A DNA stretch of 56,528 nucleotides, from the IMG/VR virus record IMGVR_UViG_3300020558_000266, positions 1 to 56,528 of that record; one strand, written 5' to 3'. The notes under the pieces were generated by a model. That model was not told the origin of the DNA, searched no databases, and saw only the letters and a program-made list of their open reading frames with translations. Each line of letters begins with the position of its first letter. Position 1 is the stretch's first letter. A program made the translations under genes and the position numbers. This stretch comes from a virus. Below, in pieces: positions 35,059-44,444 of this stretch.

Positions 35059-36912
35059 TTATGAATTTAGTAACTTATCCAATTCTTTTGAAATTTCTCC
35101 TAAAGATTCTTGTGCTTGGCCTAAATCGAGTATTTTTGACCCCTCTAAAAGATTACTTTCTATTAATAAGTTCATGTTTTTTTGTTTGGATTCAGGAGTG
35201 ATTTCTGCTCCACCTCCTGCTTCAGGTGCTTCTCCGCCCGCTGGAGGTAATGGTGATTCTCCGCCCGCTGGAGGTAATGGAGACTCTCCTCCAAATCCTC
35301 CTCCTGAAGTATCGTCTGTTCCCTCAGGTGGTGTTTGTCCCGGAGCTGCAGGTTTTACATTATTTCCATATAACTTATCAATATTATCAAAAATACCTGT
35401 TTTAGAGATAACTGTAGGGGTTGCTTTAAGTTCTTCACCAACAGCTCGTTCAATTCTTTGTTGTTGTAAATCCAATCTTATCTCCTCATCAGACCATCCA
35501 AAGATATGTTTTTTAGCCCATGTTGATGATGTAGGTTGGATACCATTTCCTGGGTCTGAAACCAAGTCTTTGTATAATAAAACCTTTTCTTTCCAAACAT
35601 CAATTTTTAATAAATCAGCCTGTGTAGATGGGTTAGATAATCCTAATGTAAAGTTCTGTAATTCATCTTCAAATCCTAATAGAAATAAGTGAACGATTGC
35701 AATTTTATTCAATTCTGCAATCATACTTTTTTGAATTCTATTAATAGTTCTTGCAAAACGAATATCTTGTAATGATAAATTTTTTCCATCACCAACAACT
35801 TCTTCAAACCCTAAAAATGCTTTAGGGACACGAAGAGCCGTTAATAATTTCTTTTGAATATATTCAATATCGGCAATTTCCGATAAGTTTGTTGCACCTG
35901 GTAATGTACTAATTGGGTCTGGTGCTGCAGGGTCACGAACAGGGATAAAATAATCTTGGTCAACCGCCATTTGATTAAATCTCATATCCACATTACCTGT
36001 TTTTGAATCTACAACTTGTTCTCTTTTAAACTTGTTTGCAACACGGTTTACGTATGCTTCAACATCATCATCATTCATGTTACCCACAAATACTTTAAAT
36101 AATTTTCTTTCAGGTGCACGTGATGTACGATAGATTAACATTGCATCTTCACATAACAATAATTGTTTCCAAATACGTCTTGCTTTTTCCAACATAGAAG
36201 TACCATAAGGAAGTTTTCGGTCATCACCCAATAATCTAAAATGTGCAACTTCCCATGATTGAAACTCCATATTTCTAGTTTTCCAAGTAAAGTGAAGAGC
36301 TTTTTTATCCTCATCTTTTTCTTTTGAAATATCTTGTGAAATTCTACCTGAAACACCAATCTCATGTCTTTCAATTTCAATTGTTGGTAATTGTTGACAA
36401 CCAATAATACCTTTTTCAGGGTCTAATTTTAAGTAAACAAAGTTATCACCATATTTACATGTGTTTCTTGTCCACATTGGTAAATTGGTATTAATGTCGA
36501 GTGCGTTGTTAAATAAATCAGCTAAAACAGATTTAATCCTTTTTGATTCTGAAAAAATTTGAAGAATAAATCCATCCTCATTTGTTGTTGTAGATTCTTC
36601 AGAATATATGTCCAATGCTGCAGAAATTTCCGGAGTATACTCCATTGATTCGTAGTCATATTGTGCAGATAATCTTGATGGTTCGTAATATATTGCTTGA
36701 GAGTATAAGTTGTTTTCAACTTTAGCCCATTGGTTTGTTAAATAAAACGTTTGTTGTGCCTGAAGTTTTTCTCTTTCAAAATCATCCCTATTTGTAGTTC
36801 TTAAAAGTTCTTTTTTATCAAACTTAAAAGTTGGATAATCTTGTTTTAATAAAGAGTTCGGTCCGAATGTCTTGGACAACCTCTGCCAAACTGTAAGATT
36901 GTTTTCGTTCAT
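35059..36912 (-). CDS. Portal vertex protein, T4 gp20-like
   Basis: 617 residues (gp20 524). Forms the dodecameric ring through which DNA enters. Visible portal blocks: YDYESMEYTPEISAALDIYSEEST (about 84-107), a HFTWKTRNMEFQSWEVAHFRL segment (about 207-227), LPYGTSMLEKARRIWKQLLL, EDAMLIYRTSRAPERKLFKV and VGDGKNLSLQDIRFARTINR. The C-terminal 120 residues include a Gly/Pro/Glu-rich linker (about 520-575) not expected in gp20, ahead of a terminal helix. A portion of the antisense strand is also open but has no coding signs. It follows the terminase. Confidence 0.88.
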   Translation of the reverse strand: MNENNLTVWQRLSKTFGPNSLLKQDYPTFKFDKKELLRTTNRDDFEREKLQAQQTFYLTNQWAKVENNLYSQAIYYEPSRLSAQYDYESMEYTPEISAALDIYSEESTTTNEDGFILQIFSESKRIKSVLADLFNNALDINTNLPMWTRNTCKYGDNFVYLKLDPEKGIIGCQQLPTIEIERHEIGVSGRISQDISKEKDEDKKALHFTWKTRNMEFQSWEVAHFRLLGDDRKLPYGTSMLEKARRIWKQLLLCEDAMLIYRTSRAPERKLFKVFVGNMNDDDVEAYVNRVANKFKREQVVDSKTGNVDMRFNQMAVDQDYFIPVRDPAAPDPISTLPGATNLSEIADIEYIQKKLLTALRVPKAFLGFEEVVGDGKNLSLQDIRFARTINRIQKSMIAELNKIAIVHLFLLGFEDELQNFTLGLSNPSTQADLLKIDVWKEKVLLYKDLVSDPGNGIQPTSSTWAKKHIFGWSDEEIRLDLQQQRIERAVGEELKATPTVISKTGIFDNIDKLYGNNVKPAAPGQTPPEGTDDTSGGGFGGESPLPPAGGESPLPPAGGEAPEAGGGAEITPESKQKNMNLLIESNLLEGSKILDLGQAQESLGEISKELDKLLNS

Positions 36913-36941
36913 AATTTAAATTTACTAATTACCTTGATAAT

Positions 36942-36948
36942 ATAAATA
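36942..36948 (-). promoter_or_regulatory. Candidate late promoter TATTTAT before the portal gene
   Basis: CTATTTATATTATC in the 40-base gap between terminase and portal, 29 bases before the ATG at 36912. Confidence 0.4.
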
Positions 36949-36952
36949 GTTA

Positions 36953-38713
36953 TTAAGCCCCAAATAACCACCCATATTTCTGATAATCACTTTTAGTTGC
37001 TTCTCCGGTATTGTTTAAATTACCATTCCTACCCATTTGTGGAACCATTGGGTTAAAGAAGTCGGAAGAGTTTTTATTTTCATTAACTGTGGTTGCCCAT
37101 GAGTTAATCATCGCCTTAGTATGATTAGTTACTTTCTCTAAAGATTGGAATGATTTTTCCGCAACATATAACGCCATGGAAATACCCATAATACAATCGT
37201 CATGGTGACCCTTTTGATGGTCAGGTCTACCATTGATATAAACAAAGGTATTCATCTCATTATACAACCTATTAGAATAGGTTTTAAACCCATGTCTAAC
37301 GGCCTCTTCAAAAGCAGCAATAATTTGAACTCTTTTGGAGTTGAAATTAATACCCGGTATTTTATCATTTATTTTTGGGTCCCATTTCCACTTATTACTT
37401 GTATCAACATTATCAACATATAAACCACCTTGATAGTTTAATTCTTGCATTTTTCTCGCGGTTGATATACCCATACCTCCCGTAATATCTATTACACAAT
37501 AAGCATTATACATCGTTCCCCATTTGTAGGCAATTTCCGCCAAAATATCAGGTGGAACTTTAGCTACATACTCCAACACCTGTTCTCTTTCGTCAAAATC
37601 GATAATTTGGATACACGAGAAATCTTCAGAATCACCTCGAGATACATCCACACCCATAACATATTTGTGACCATTCACAGGTTCTTTAAATATCCATAGT
37701 GACCCACCCATTAACTTTGCTTGAGCGTCACGCAACATATTTTTAGCGATACCTTGCATTAAGTCAGATTCAAATACATTATCACCTGACCCTAAGAAAT
37801 TACACTCCAACTCTTGAGCAACTTTTCTTCGGTCAAATTTTAACTTTTTAACCATTCCTTCAAACCATGATGAACATGGTTTATATCCTTGTGATATGTA
37901 ATCGGTAACAACCGAATGGTCTCTATCATACGGATTTTCCATTGATAAATCAATAGTATCTTTATCAGAATATTCTTCTCTATTCAACAAGAAGTGAACC
38001 AAATCATTAGTTTTAACCATATACAAATCTTTTGTATATCTTGGGTCACGATACCAAAACATCTCAGATATTTTGAAATCATTCATGTTTCTTAATGATT
38101 GGTCGTAAATCTCATAATAAATCGGGTCATATCCGTTTGGAGTGGACACCACAATAACTTTACCTCCGGTAGATAAGGACGCCATACACGCAGACCAGAA
38201 ATCTGAATCCGCTTCGATAAACGCCGCCTCGTCAAATACAAGAATGGTTGGGGTATAACCTCTCAAGGCATCCTTTGAGGTTGCAACCGATTTTACTTCA
38301 CAATCATTACTTAACTTAAAGTGTCTTTGCGAATTTTTTTCTTTCGAGAATGTAACTCCGACCCATGCCGGCCATTGTTCGGTAAAACCTCTCACCTTAT
38401 TAGCCATCTCAACAGACGTATCTAATTTGTTTGCAATAATTAGGATTTTTTCAGGTTTGTTTTTCTTTGCAAAAACTAATCTTTTTGATATCCAAGCTGC
38501 GGTAACCGTAGACACACCGGCTTGACGATACTTTAACGCAATATTCTCGTTATACCTATCGTAATCTTCAATTAAACTAACTTGGTCGGGAAATAAGTCC
38601 AATGGGACATATTTTGATACGGTATTATCGTAAGTTTGTAAATAAGTTCGAAGTGCGTAAGGAGTATTCCTCATACACTTCGTAACTTCAATTATTAATT
38701 GTTCTCTATTCAC
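36953..38713 (-). CDS. Terminase large subunit, T4 gp17-like
   Basis: 586 residues (gp17 610). Packages DNA using an ATPase and cuts concatemers with an RNase H-like nuclease. Walker A region ALKYRQAGVSTVTAAW (59-74) keeps the Arg-Gln-x-Gly but has Val where gp17 has Lys, a variant seen in some terminase groups. Walker B ILVFDEAAF (157-165), coupling motif STPNG (190-194), nuclease Asp in MGVDVSRGDSEDF (353-365), IDITGG, and HHDDCIMG near the end are present. Starts at GTG 38713, 3 bases after the upstream stop. Confidence 0.92.
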   Translation of the reverse strand: MNREQLIIEVTKCMRNTPYALRTYLQTYDNTVSKYVPLDLFPDQVSLIEDYDRYNENIALKYRQAGVSTVTAAWISKRLVFAKKNKPEKILIIANKLDTSVEMANKVRGFTEQWPAWVGVTFSKEKNSQRHFKLSNDCEVKSVATSKDALRGYTPTILVFDEAAFIEADSDFWSACMASLSTGGKVIVVSTPNGYDPIYYEIYDQSLRNMNDFKISEMFWYRDPRYTKDLYMVKTNDLVHFLLNREEYSDKDTIDLSMENPYDRDHSVVTDYISQGYKPCSSWFEGMVKKLKFDRRKVAQELECNFLGSGDNVFESDLMQGIAKNMLRDAQAKLMGGSLWIFKEPVNGHKYVMGVDVSRGDSEDFSCIQIIDFDEREQVLEYVAKVPPDILAEIAYKWGTMYNAYCVIDITGGMGISTARKMQELNYQGGLYVDNVDTSNKWKWDPKINDKIPGINFNSKRVQIIAAFEEAVRHGFKTYSNRLYNEMNTFVYINGRPDHQKGHHDDCIMGISMALYVAEKSFQSLEKVTNHTKAMINSWATTVNENKNSSDFFNPMVPQMGRNGNLNNTGEATKSDYQKYGWLFGA

Positions 38714-38716
38714 ACA

Positions 38717-40021
38717 TTAATTTCTTGGTGCTCTAGGTATACCTAAGTCACTTAAAAAGTCATCTAACATGTCATCATCGTCATCATTACCATCACTATC
38801 TGAACCAACACCTTGTTCTTCCTTATAATCTTCAAACTCTTGTTTCATAACCATTGCTTCTTTAACGATTTCTTTAAATCTGTTTGTCGCTAGTTTGACT
38901 TTTGATTTATCGTCAGAAATTGCATTACCAATTACATCTAAAAATTCCTGAGCTTCTATTTGATATAATAAGATATGAAACCAATTTATCAACCCTTTAT
39001 TACTTGGGTCAAATATTTCATTCGGTAACGCAAATCTAATTCTCTCCACTATTTCAGGACCAATTCTTAATTGCATTGGTTCATTACTTAAAGTATCTGT
39101 TTGACTTAAAACTTTATTAGCTAATTTTTGGTCTTTAGGGTATCCGTGTCGTCCTTTGGCTTCTTCTAAACCTTTTATAATTTCATGACAAAGTATTGGA
39201 AATATAAGTCCGGTTGCCATAATTTTAGTATCAGGTTGGTCTTCACCTCCTTCACCATCTTCATCCTCATCAGCATCACCTAATTCAACTTTACCTGCAA
39301 CACCTTGACCTGTTTGACTCATCATTTCAATCATTTGTTCCATACTGAAATACATGAAATCATTAATTGCCATTATACCCAAATAATCTCGATATAAAGA
39401 TGGGTCAATCGCGTCTAATCTTGACTTAATTTCCGGTTTTTGGAAAATGTAGTGTCCTTTTTTTGCCGCTCCCTGAATAATAGCATTAATTATATTTCTT
39501 TTGTGTTTTTCTAACTCTAAAATTTCTTCATCGGTTAAGTCTTCAATATCAAATGAAGGTATACCAGGTTGTTCATCCTCTTCTTCCTCATCATCTTCCT
39601 CATCTTCAGGATTAAATCTAAAATTAGATGCATTTGGCATTCCTAAATTAGCCTCAATTTGATACCATCCTTCTGGCGTTTCAGTTTCATCCAAAGAAGC
39701 ATCAATTGCCAATTGAATCAACTCATCTCTATGTCTACCTTCAATACTCATAATATTAGGAAGTTTTCTCATCATTTCTGAGTAAATCATTTGTTGGACT
39801 TGTTTTGAACTAAGGTCTTCAATACCAGTAACTTGACTTAATTTTTGAGCAACTTTTTGAAATCTTTTACTCACCAATTTTTGAACATCTTCAACCCCAC
39901 CTTTCAATGCTGGGTTTTTTGCATAAAGGTTTTCAGGACTACCTAATTTTCGTTCCAAGTTTGGGTCCATTCTTTCAGGTCTATCCCCATAATCAAATTG
40001 TTCTTTGAATTTCTTTTTCAT
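38717..40021 (-). CDS. Hypothetical protein, acidic, terminase-adjacent
   Basis: 434 residues. Three parts: a helical N-terminus (50-135; VQKLVSKRFQKVAQKLSQVT, then LSSKQVQQMIYSEMMRKLPN), acidic linkers (145-165, 250-265, 405-420), and a helical domain (170-245 and 280-400; GRHGYPKDQKLANKVLSQTD). Terminal acidic patch DSDGNDDDDDMLDDFLSDL. It lies between the terminase and further assembly genes and could be a small-terminase or head-completion analogue, but I see no DNA-binding motif. Function unknown. Confidence 0.55.
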   Translation of the reverse strand: MKKKFKEQFDYGDRPERMDPNLERKLGSPENLYAKNPALKGGVEDVQKLVSKRFQKVAQKLSQVTGIEDLSSKQVQQMIYSEMMRKLPNIMSIEGRHRDELIQLAIDASLDETETPEGWYQIEANLGMPNASNFRFNPEDEEDDEEEEDEQPGIPSFDIEDLTDEEILELEKHKRNIINAIIQGAAKKGHYIFQKPEIKSRLDAIDPSLYRDYLGIMAINDFMYFSMEQMIEMMSQTGQGVAGKVELGDADEDEDGEGGEDQPDTKIMATGLIFPILCHEIIKGLEEAKGRHGYPKDQKLANKVLSQTDTLSNEPMQLRIGPEIVERIRFALPNEIFDPSNKGLINWFHILLYQIEAQEFLDVIGNAISDDKSKVKLATNRFKEIVKEAMVMKQEFEDYKEEQGVGSDSDGNDDDDDMLDDFLSDLGIPRAPRN

Positions 40022-40024
40022 ATA

Positions 40025-40876
40025 TTATTTTTCTAAGATGTTCATTATTATATCAATTACCTTTTCTTTTGCCGTATCAGGACTAATTTTACCTGCCTTT
40101 GGAGCTGGTTTAACCGCTGGTGCAGGATTTTTTCCCGGACTAAATGGTTTTTCCTTTGGAGTAGTACTTGGTCTTGTTGTTGGTTTTGTTGCCGGTTTTG
40201 CTGGTGCCGGAGCGGTTGCCTGTTCTTTAGTTTCACGCTTTTTTGTAGGACCAGGTTTTGGATAAGTAGGTGCTACACCAGGTTTTGATGGTTCACTACC
40301 TTTAGTCGATTCTTTAACAATTTTTAATAAATCACTTTTTGTAATTCTTGGGGGTATATGTTTTTCCACAATTCTTTCTATTTGAGTTTCAAGGAACAAA
40401 GATAATGGATTTTTTCCTTCTTTCAATTGTTTTTTTACCGCCATTACACATCTCTCCCATTTTCTTGATTTTTTTGGTCCTACTTGAGCGTGACATATAG
40501 CCCATGGATTTGGTTGATTATTCTTTTCCTCAGACATCCCAATCATTTTACTATCATGATTTTCAGGTGATGTATCATCATCCATACCATCATCCGCAGC
40601 TTGATATTCATCATGAGAACCTTGTTGACCTGTATAGTCTTGGTCAGCATCTAAATCAAAATCATCATCCTCTTCAAGTTCTTTTTCATAAACTTGGAAT
40701 GGTTTTTTTTCCGTTTTTAATTTATTGATTGTTTCCGTATCCGTTTTTGAAACCATTGTTTGTTCACTTATCATTCTTGAATATAAAGTATCGATTTGTG
40801 ATTCAGTTAATTTACTAACAGTTTTAGATGATAGTCCCTTATCAATTAATTTAAGTGCTTTTTTGTTGATTTTCAT
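40025..40876 (-). CDS. Candidate internal head protein with shared peptide and Cys module
   Basis: 283 residues. Residues 21-39 carry KLTESQIDTLYSRMISEQ, a variant of the peptide at the N-terminus of the proteins at 24942 and 27271, with an I-S-E site. Residues about 105-135 hold a small Cys module (NPWAICHAQVGPKKSRKWER then CVMAVKKQ), familiar from many phage proteins. The region 185-270 is Pro/Ala/Lys-rich and disordered. It is packed between two head genes, 3 bases from the next. Function unknown; packaging with DNA is inferred. Confidence 0.55.
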   Translation of the reverse strand: MKINKKALKLIDKGLSSKTVSKLTESQIDTLYSRMISEQTMVSKTDTETINKLKTEKKPFQVYEKELEEDDDFDLDADQDYTGQQGSHDEYQAADDGMDDDTSPENHDSKMIGMSEEKNNQPNPWAICHAQVGPKKSRKWERCVMAVKKQLKEGKNPLSLFLETQIERIVEKHIPPRITKSDLLKIVKESTKGSEPSKPGVAPTYPKPGPTKKRETKEQATAPAPAKPATKPTTRPSTTPKEKPFSPGKNPAPAVKPAPKAGKISPDTAKEKVIDIIMNILEK

Positions 40877-40878
40877 AG

Positions 40879-41259
40879 TTATTTTTTTTCAAAGTCCAAT
40901 AACAAATCTCGTTCTTGGAGTTTATTATTTATTTCTTCTTCTGACATTCCAAATCTAAACACCAGTCGTTTTTGAGATTCAATCTCCTCTGTTTCCCATG
41001 CTAATGCGACAATGTCATCTATTGAGTCTATCATAGAAAAAAAATCGGAGTTCTGAATCAATTCCAATTTCACATCGGTATCTCTCAAAACTCCTACTCT
41101 TTTAATATATTGTAATTCAGGTGGTGATGGGTATCCGTTGGATGGTCTACTATCCCAAGAATCTCCCCAAACCTCCAAACTATCCGAAAAAATGAATTCA
41201 TATAAGTTATCTCCTTTATAGTTAGGACCCAGTCCATTAACATAAATTAAATGACTCAT
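40879..41259 (-). CDS. Hypothetical protein
   Basis: 126 residues. Starts MSHLIYVNGLGPNYKGDNLY and has a beta-strand-rich N-terminal half (YEFIFSDSLEVWGDSWDSRP) followed by helices and a charged end (ERDLLLDFEKK). It overlaps the upstream acidic gene by 4 bases and is 2 bases from the next gene, so it is made from the same head transcript. No known domain. Confidence 0.6.
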   Translation of the reverse strand: MSHLIYVNGLGPNYKGDNLYEFIFSDSLEVWGDSWDSRPSNGYPSPPELQYIKRVGVLRDTDVKLELIQNSDFFSMIDSIDDIVALAWETEEIESQKRLVFRFGMSEEEINNKLQERDLLLDFEKK

Positions 41260-42473
41260 ATAATTTCTCCTGTCGGTGTAATTTTAATTTGTCCTTTTTT
41301 AGTTTCAAAAACTAAATTCTTTTTATTTGTTTTTCCCACAAAATTAGAATTTATATTTTCTTTTAAGAATTTCTCAGCACTTAATTCTTGTTCAATAGTT
41401 TCGGTCATTTTAATAACAGAATCCATTATTTGTTTTACTTGTGATTTTTTTCTTAAAGTTTTTTCAACTTGTTTTTCTTTACTCTCTCTGATTTCTTTTT
41501 TAGATACTTCAAAATATTTTGAAATAACTTTATCAACTTTTGATTCTCCAAAGATACTATCAAATATTGCTCCGTTACCATAATCTCCTTCTTCCATTTC
41601 AGATTCAACCGCAACATCCATATCAGCTTGAATATCTTCAACTTCAGTATCGTCTGTCATATCTTCACCATCCATATCATCTTCTTGACCAAAATCTTCA
41701 GTTTCATCTTCTTCAAATTTATCTAATATATCTTCTCTATCTTCTTCAGATAATGAATTTAAATCAAACGAAGATAAAACCATGTTAATAACATACTTGA
41801 TGTCTTCTGAAGTCATTCCTTCTTGACTTTCAAGAGTTCTAATTTTTTGAGTTAATTTACCAGTAAGTTTTTGGATTGATTTGAAAGTAACTTGGTCTTC
41901 ATCACCACCTTCTTCCGGAGTAACTTCTACTTCAGTATCCATTTCAATATCATCACCTTCAGGAGATTCCATTCCCATGTCGTCCATTCCCATATCTTCA
42001 CCTCCATCCATTGGTGATGGTGGTAATTCAGGTGATGGAACTGCTGGTGGTGCTGCCGGAACTGCCGGTACTTCAGCTTCAGGAGCTGCCGGTTTTGGAG
42101 TTTTTAATGTGAATTTTTTTTGTTCACCATATAAAGAAACACCTTCTTCATTTTCATTAACACGATTTAATTCTCCTGCTAATAGATTTAACCTTTTGAA
42201 TGCCTGAGAATACGAAGAATAGTATTTTCTATTTTTCATTGGCTCTACATAATCAGTTTCTGATTCAGAAATAGTTTTCTTAATAATATATCCTTGTCTT
42301 TCTTTAACAATTTGGTAACTATTACCATCTGCAAGAGATATTGCATACTCTGATTTAGCGGTCTCATTTATAACTTGAGGAATTGTCTCGTTAAAACGAG
42401 CAATCTCCATGATTCTGTTGATTTTATCTTGTCCTGTTAGTTTTTCACTACCAATTGGTTTTAATCCTGACAT
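41256..42473 (-). CDS. Acidic head-assembly protein with disordered Pro/Ala linker
   Basis: 405 residues. N-terminal fold (1-110; SYQIVKERQGYIIKKTISES looks like beta strands), Pro/Ala-rich linker (125-150), long acidic region (150-285, Asp/Glu/Met repeats), then a helical basic C-terminus (300-405) ending FETKKGQIKITPTGEII. This blocky design resembles the scaffold gene at 30934. It may be a second core protein or a decoration. I-N-E and L-S-A-E-like sites suggest proteolysis. Exact role unknown. Confidence 0.5.
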   Translation of the reverse strand: MSGLKPIGSEKLTGQDKINRIMEIARFNETIPQVINETAKSEYAISLADGNSYQIVKERQGYIIKKTISESETDYVEPMKNRKYYSSYSQAFKRLNLLAGELNRVNENEEGVSLYGEQKKFTLKTPKPAAPEAEVPAVPAAPPAVPSPELPPSPMDGGEDMGMDDMGMESPEGDDIEMDTEVEVTPEEGGDEDQVTFKSIQKLTGKLTQKIRTLESQEGMTSEDIKYVINMVLSSFDLNSLSEEDREDILDKFEEDETEDFGQEDDMDGEDMTDDTEVEDIQADMDVAVESEMEEGDYGNGAIFDSIFGESKVDKVISKYFEVSKKEIRESKEKQVEKTLRKKSQVKQIMDSVIKMTETIEQELSAEKFLKENINSNFVGKTNKKNLVFETKKGQIKITPTGEII

Positions 42474-42491
42474 ATTTTTATTGTTTTAGTT

Positions 42492-43337
42492 TTAATTATT
42501 TAACCCGTTAATACCACCTAAGGTTATCGCATTTAACTGAGCATATGGTACTCCATTTGCATCTGTATATATTGGGTGAGGAGCAACTGCATCTGCAGGA
42601 CCTCCTTCAGTAACCGAACCTCCACTGAAGTTACCTAAAATTTCTATAGTATAAGCATATTGTTGATTAACACTATAACCGGTTAAAGGATACGGTGATG
42701 GAGATGGAGTAGGTGTATTTGTTGGTGTTGGCGTATTAGTTGGAGTTACAGTTGGTGTTGTAGTTTTTGTAGGAGTTATTGTAGGAGTAACTGTTGGTGT
42801 TGCAGTGCTTGTTGGTGTTATTGTTGGAGTAGAAGTTACTGTTGGAGTAACTGTTGTAGTTGGAGTAACTGTTGGAGTAGAAGTTACTGTTGGGGTTACT
42901 GTTGATGTTGGAGTTTGAGTTGGTGTTGAAGTTACCGTTGGTGTTGTTGTTACGGTTGGAGTAACGGAGCTTGTAGGAGTAACTGTTGGTGTTGTTGTTA
43001 CGGTTGGAGTAACAGTTTTAGTTGGAGTAATACTTGGAGTAACTGTTGGTGTTGTTGTTACGGTTGGAGTAACAGTATTTGTAGGTGTTGGAGTTGGAGT
43101 TGGGTTTGCAGATAAACAAGTCGAACAATCACCATAATCAATTGATAATGTTAAAACTTTGTCAACTCCTGTTGCCGGTTCCGCATTGTCAATAATATCA
43201 TAACATCCTTGAGTTGTTCCCCCTGTAAATGTTAAGTAATAATTACCAAATACCGCTGGTAATGATGAACTATCAAAGTCAACTAATATTGACGCTCCTC
43301 CCGAACAGGGGCCTATAAGATATGTAACTAATGCCAT
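42492..43337 (-). CDS. Thr/Pro-repeat virion protein
   Basis: 281 residues in three parts. A small N-terminal domain (1-76) with Cys pairs (PCSGGASI, GCYD, CSTC) looks like a beta fold. Residues 79-216 are a low-complexity array of TPTVT-type units with almost only Thr, Pro, Val and Ser. A C-terminal domain (217-281; GYSVNQQYAYTIEILGNFSG) is Gly- and Tyr-rich. Stalk-like Thr/Pro repeats are usually extended and surface-exposed, possibly glycosylated, so a head fibre or adhesin-like decoration is likely. A late-type promoter lies 14 bases upstream. Confidence 0.6.
   Translation of the reverse strand: MALVTYLIGPCSGGASILVDFDSSSLPAVFGNYYLTFTGGTTQGCYDIIDNAEPATGVDKVLTLSIDYGDCSTCLSANPTPTPTPTNTVTPTVTTTPTVTPSITPTKTVTPTVTTTPTVTPTSSVTPTVTTTPTVTSTPTQTPTSTVTPTVTSTPTVTPTTTVTPTVTSTPTITPTSTATPTVTPTITPTKTTTPTVTPTNTPTPTNTPTPSPSPYPLTGYSVNQQYAYTIEILGNFSGGSVTEGGPADAVAPHPIYTDANGVPYAQLNAITLGGINGLNN
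42690..43103. repeat. Degenerate Thr/Pro codon repeat array
   Basis: About 414 bases of imperfect short repeats (units of 15-18 bases around GTTGGAGTAACTGTT on the plus strand) encode residues 79-216 of the Thr/Pro protein. Unit lengths are multiples of three. Confidence 0.85.
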
Positions 43338-43351
43338 CTAATTTTTTAATT

Positions 43352-43358
43352 ATAAATA
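43352..43358 (-). promoter_or_regulatory. Candidate late promoter TATTTAT
   Basis: CATATATTTATAATTAAA, 14 bases before the ATG at 43337. Confidence 0.45.
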
Positions 43359-43381
43359 TATGATTAAATCAAATAATTTAA

Positions 43382-44107
43382 TTATTCTTGAATTGTTCTT
43401 TCAATTGATAATTCTTTATCTGTTTGTTTATTTAAAATATCGAATAGTTTTTCAATGTGTCCCGACCTTCTTAAGAACTTAAATACCAAATTTTCGTATG
43501 ACAATTCTCCATCTTTTTCTAATCCTGATTTTCGATAATCTTTGAGTTTTGACTTTAAAGACTCCAAATCTTTTTCTTCCTCAATTGCAGTGTCTATCTT
43601 CTCAATCCAAGATTTTATTTTATTTTCAAGGACTGACTTGTCGATATTACCTTTGAATTTTTTTGGATTGGTTATCCATTCATTATTCATTATTGAATAA
43701 ACACCAGAACTAACATGAGGTTCACTTTCATCCTGAGCATATAGTTCAACATCGTATCCAAAAATTTTAATATTATGTTTGTCATTAAAAACTTGTTTCT
43801 TCAGATTGAATAATTCTTTATATAATTCAGATTGTTCCTCAAATTGTTTGAAATCTATAATTAGGTGTAAATCAAAATCGGAGAACTCGGACCAATTGTA
43901 ATTTGCTAAAGACCCCGTAAGATGAATGTCATCAACAAAAATATCTTCTCCTAAAAACTCGGTAAATTTTTCCGCAATACGCATAAGAGCCTTTCTAACT
44001 TTTGGTTTCATAACCGAATTGCTAGCATCATCAGGGTTCTCCCAAATTTTTGGATTCAAAGTATCTTTGACAGAAAAACTATCAATAATTTTTTTAAAAT
44101 TACTCAT
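43382..44107 (-). CDS. Nucleotidyltransferase-fold protein
   Basis: 241 residues. Residues 62-86 carry the Pol beta-type nucleotidyltransferase signature: LTGSLANYNWSEFSDFDLHL, with G65-S66 and the metal-binding D77-x-D79. Further acidic residue FGYDVELYAQDE lies about 40 residues on, where the third Asp is expected. The C-terminal half is helical. Such small enzymes transfer NMPs to proteins, RNA or drugs; the target is unknown. A TATTTAT motif ends 5 bases before the start, predicting leaderless expression. Confidence 0.75.
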   Translation of the reverse strand: MSNFKKIIDSFSVKDTLNPKIWENPDDASNSVMKPKVRKALMRIAEKFTEFLGEDIFVDDIHLTGSLANYNWSEFSDFDLHLIIDFKQFEEQSELYKELFNLKKQVFNDKHNIKIFGYDVELYAQDESEPHVSSGVYSIMNNEWITNPKKFKGNIDKSVLENKIKSWIEKIDTAIEEEKDLESLKSKLKDYRKSGLEKDGELSYENLVFKFLRRSGHIEKLFDILNKQTDKELSIERTIQE

Positions 44108-44112
44108 CCTTA

Positions 44113-44119
44113 ATAAATA
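44113..44119 (-). promoter_or_regulatory. Candidate late promoter TATTTAT, 5 bases from ATG
   Basis: AGTATTTATTAAGGATG before the nucleotidyltransferase gene at 44107. Confidence 0.5.
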
Positions 44120-44365
44120 CTAGGAAAGTTTTTTATATTGATAATTTTTTGCAATATCTGTGGTGAAAAATTTTCCTTGGGATTCCGACAATCTAAATTT
44201 AGTATAAACTTGGTGAGGAACATTATCGTATTTGTATTTCACCCCGTTATTAAATTCAATAACCAAATCCTTTGTTTCTGTATCGTATTCGGTTGACTTA
44301 ATGTTTGACGATTTAATTTGATTCTTAATTTTCGTCCCATCGATTTCTTCTTTTATTATTGCCAT
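44120..44365 (-). CDS. KTSC-domain protein
   Basis: 81 residues. The block SSNIKSTEYDTETKDLVIEF, NNGVKYKYDNVPHQVYTKF, SESQGKFFTTDI matches the KTSC domain, a small fold found in phage and bacterial proteins and sometimes fused to lysyl-tRNA synthetases; its function is uncertain. It is a stand-alone copy. A late-type promoter lies about 40 bases upstream, downstream of the UVR gene terminator. Confidence 0.8.
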   Translation of the reverse strand: MAIIKEEIDGTKIKNQIKSSNIKSTEYDTETKDLVIEFNNGVKYKYDNVPHQVYTKFRLSESQGKFFTTDIAKNYQYKKLS

Positions 44366-44406
44366 AACTATTTTTTTTATTTAATATACATAAAATTTTT
44401 ATGCAT

Positions 44407-44413
44407 ATAAATA
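44407..44413 (-). promoter_or_regulatory. Candidate late promoter TATTTAT
   Basis: TGTATTTATATGCAT between the terminator at 44416-44442 and the KTSC gene. Confidence 0.4.
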
Positions 44414-44415
44414 CA

Positions 44416-44442
44416 AAACCCCCACTTTTTAGTGAGGGTTTT
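44416..44442 (-). terminator. Terminator after the UVR-domain gene
   Basis: Minus-strand stem AACCCTCACT-aaaaa-AGTGGGGGTT, one G-T pair, followed by TTTTG. Confidence 0.75.
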
Positions 44443-44444
44443 AA

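Noticed and set aside
35174-35692. 172-codon open frame on the plus strand
   Set aside because: It is antisense to the Gly/Pro/Glu-rich linker of the portal gene; composition is a mirror of that linker, and it has no promoter or start context.
41881-42207. 108-codon plus-strand frame rich in Ser, Pro and Gly
   Set aside because: Antisense shadow of the acidic and Pro/Ala linker in the 41256-42473 gene.
42690-43103. Possible CRISPR array
   Set aside because: Repeats are 15-18 bases, coding, contiguous without spacers and keep an open frame of Thr/Pro.
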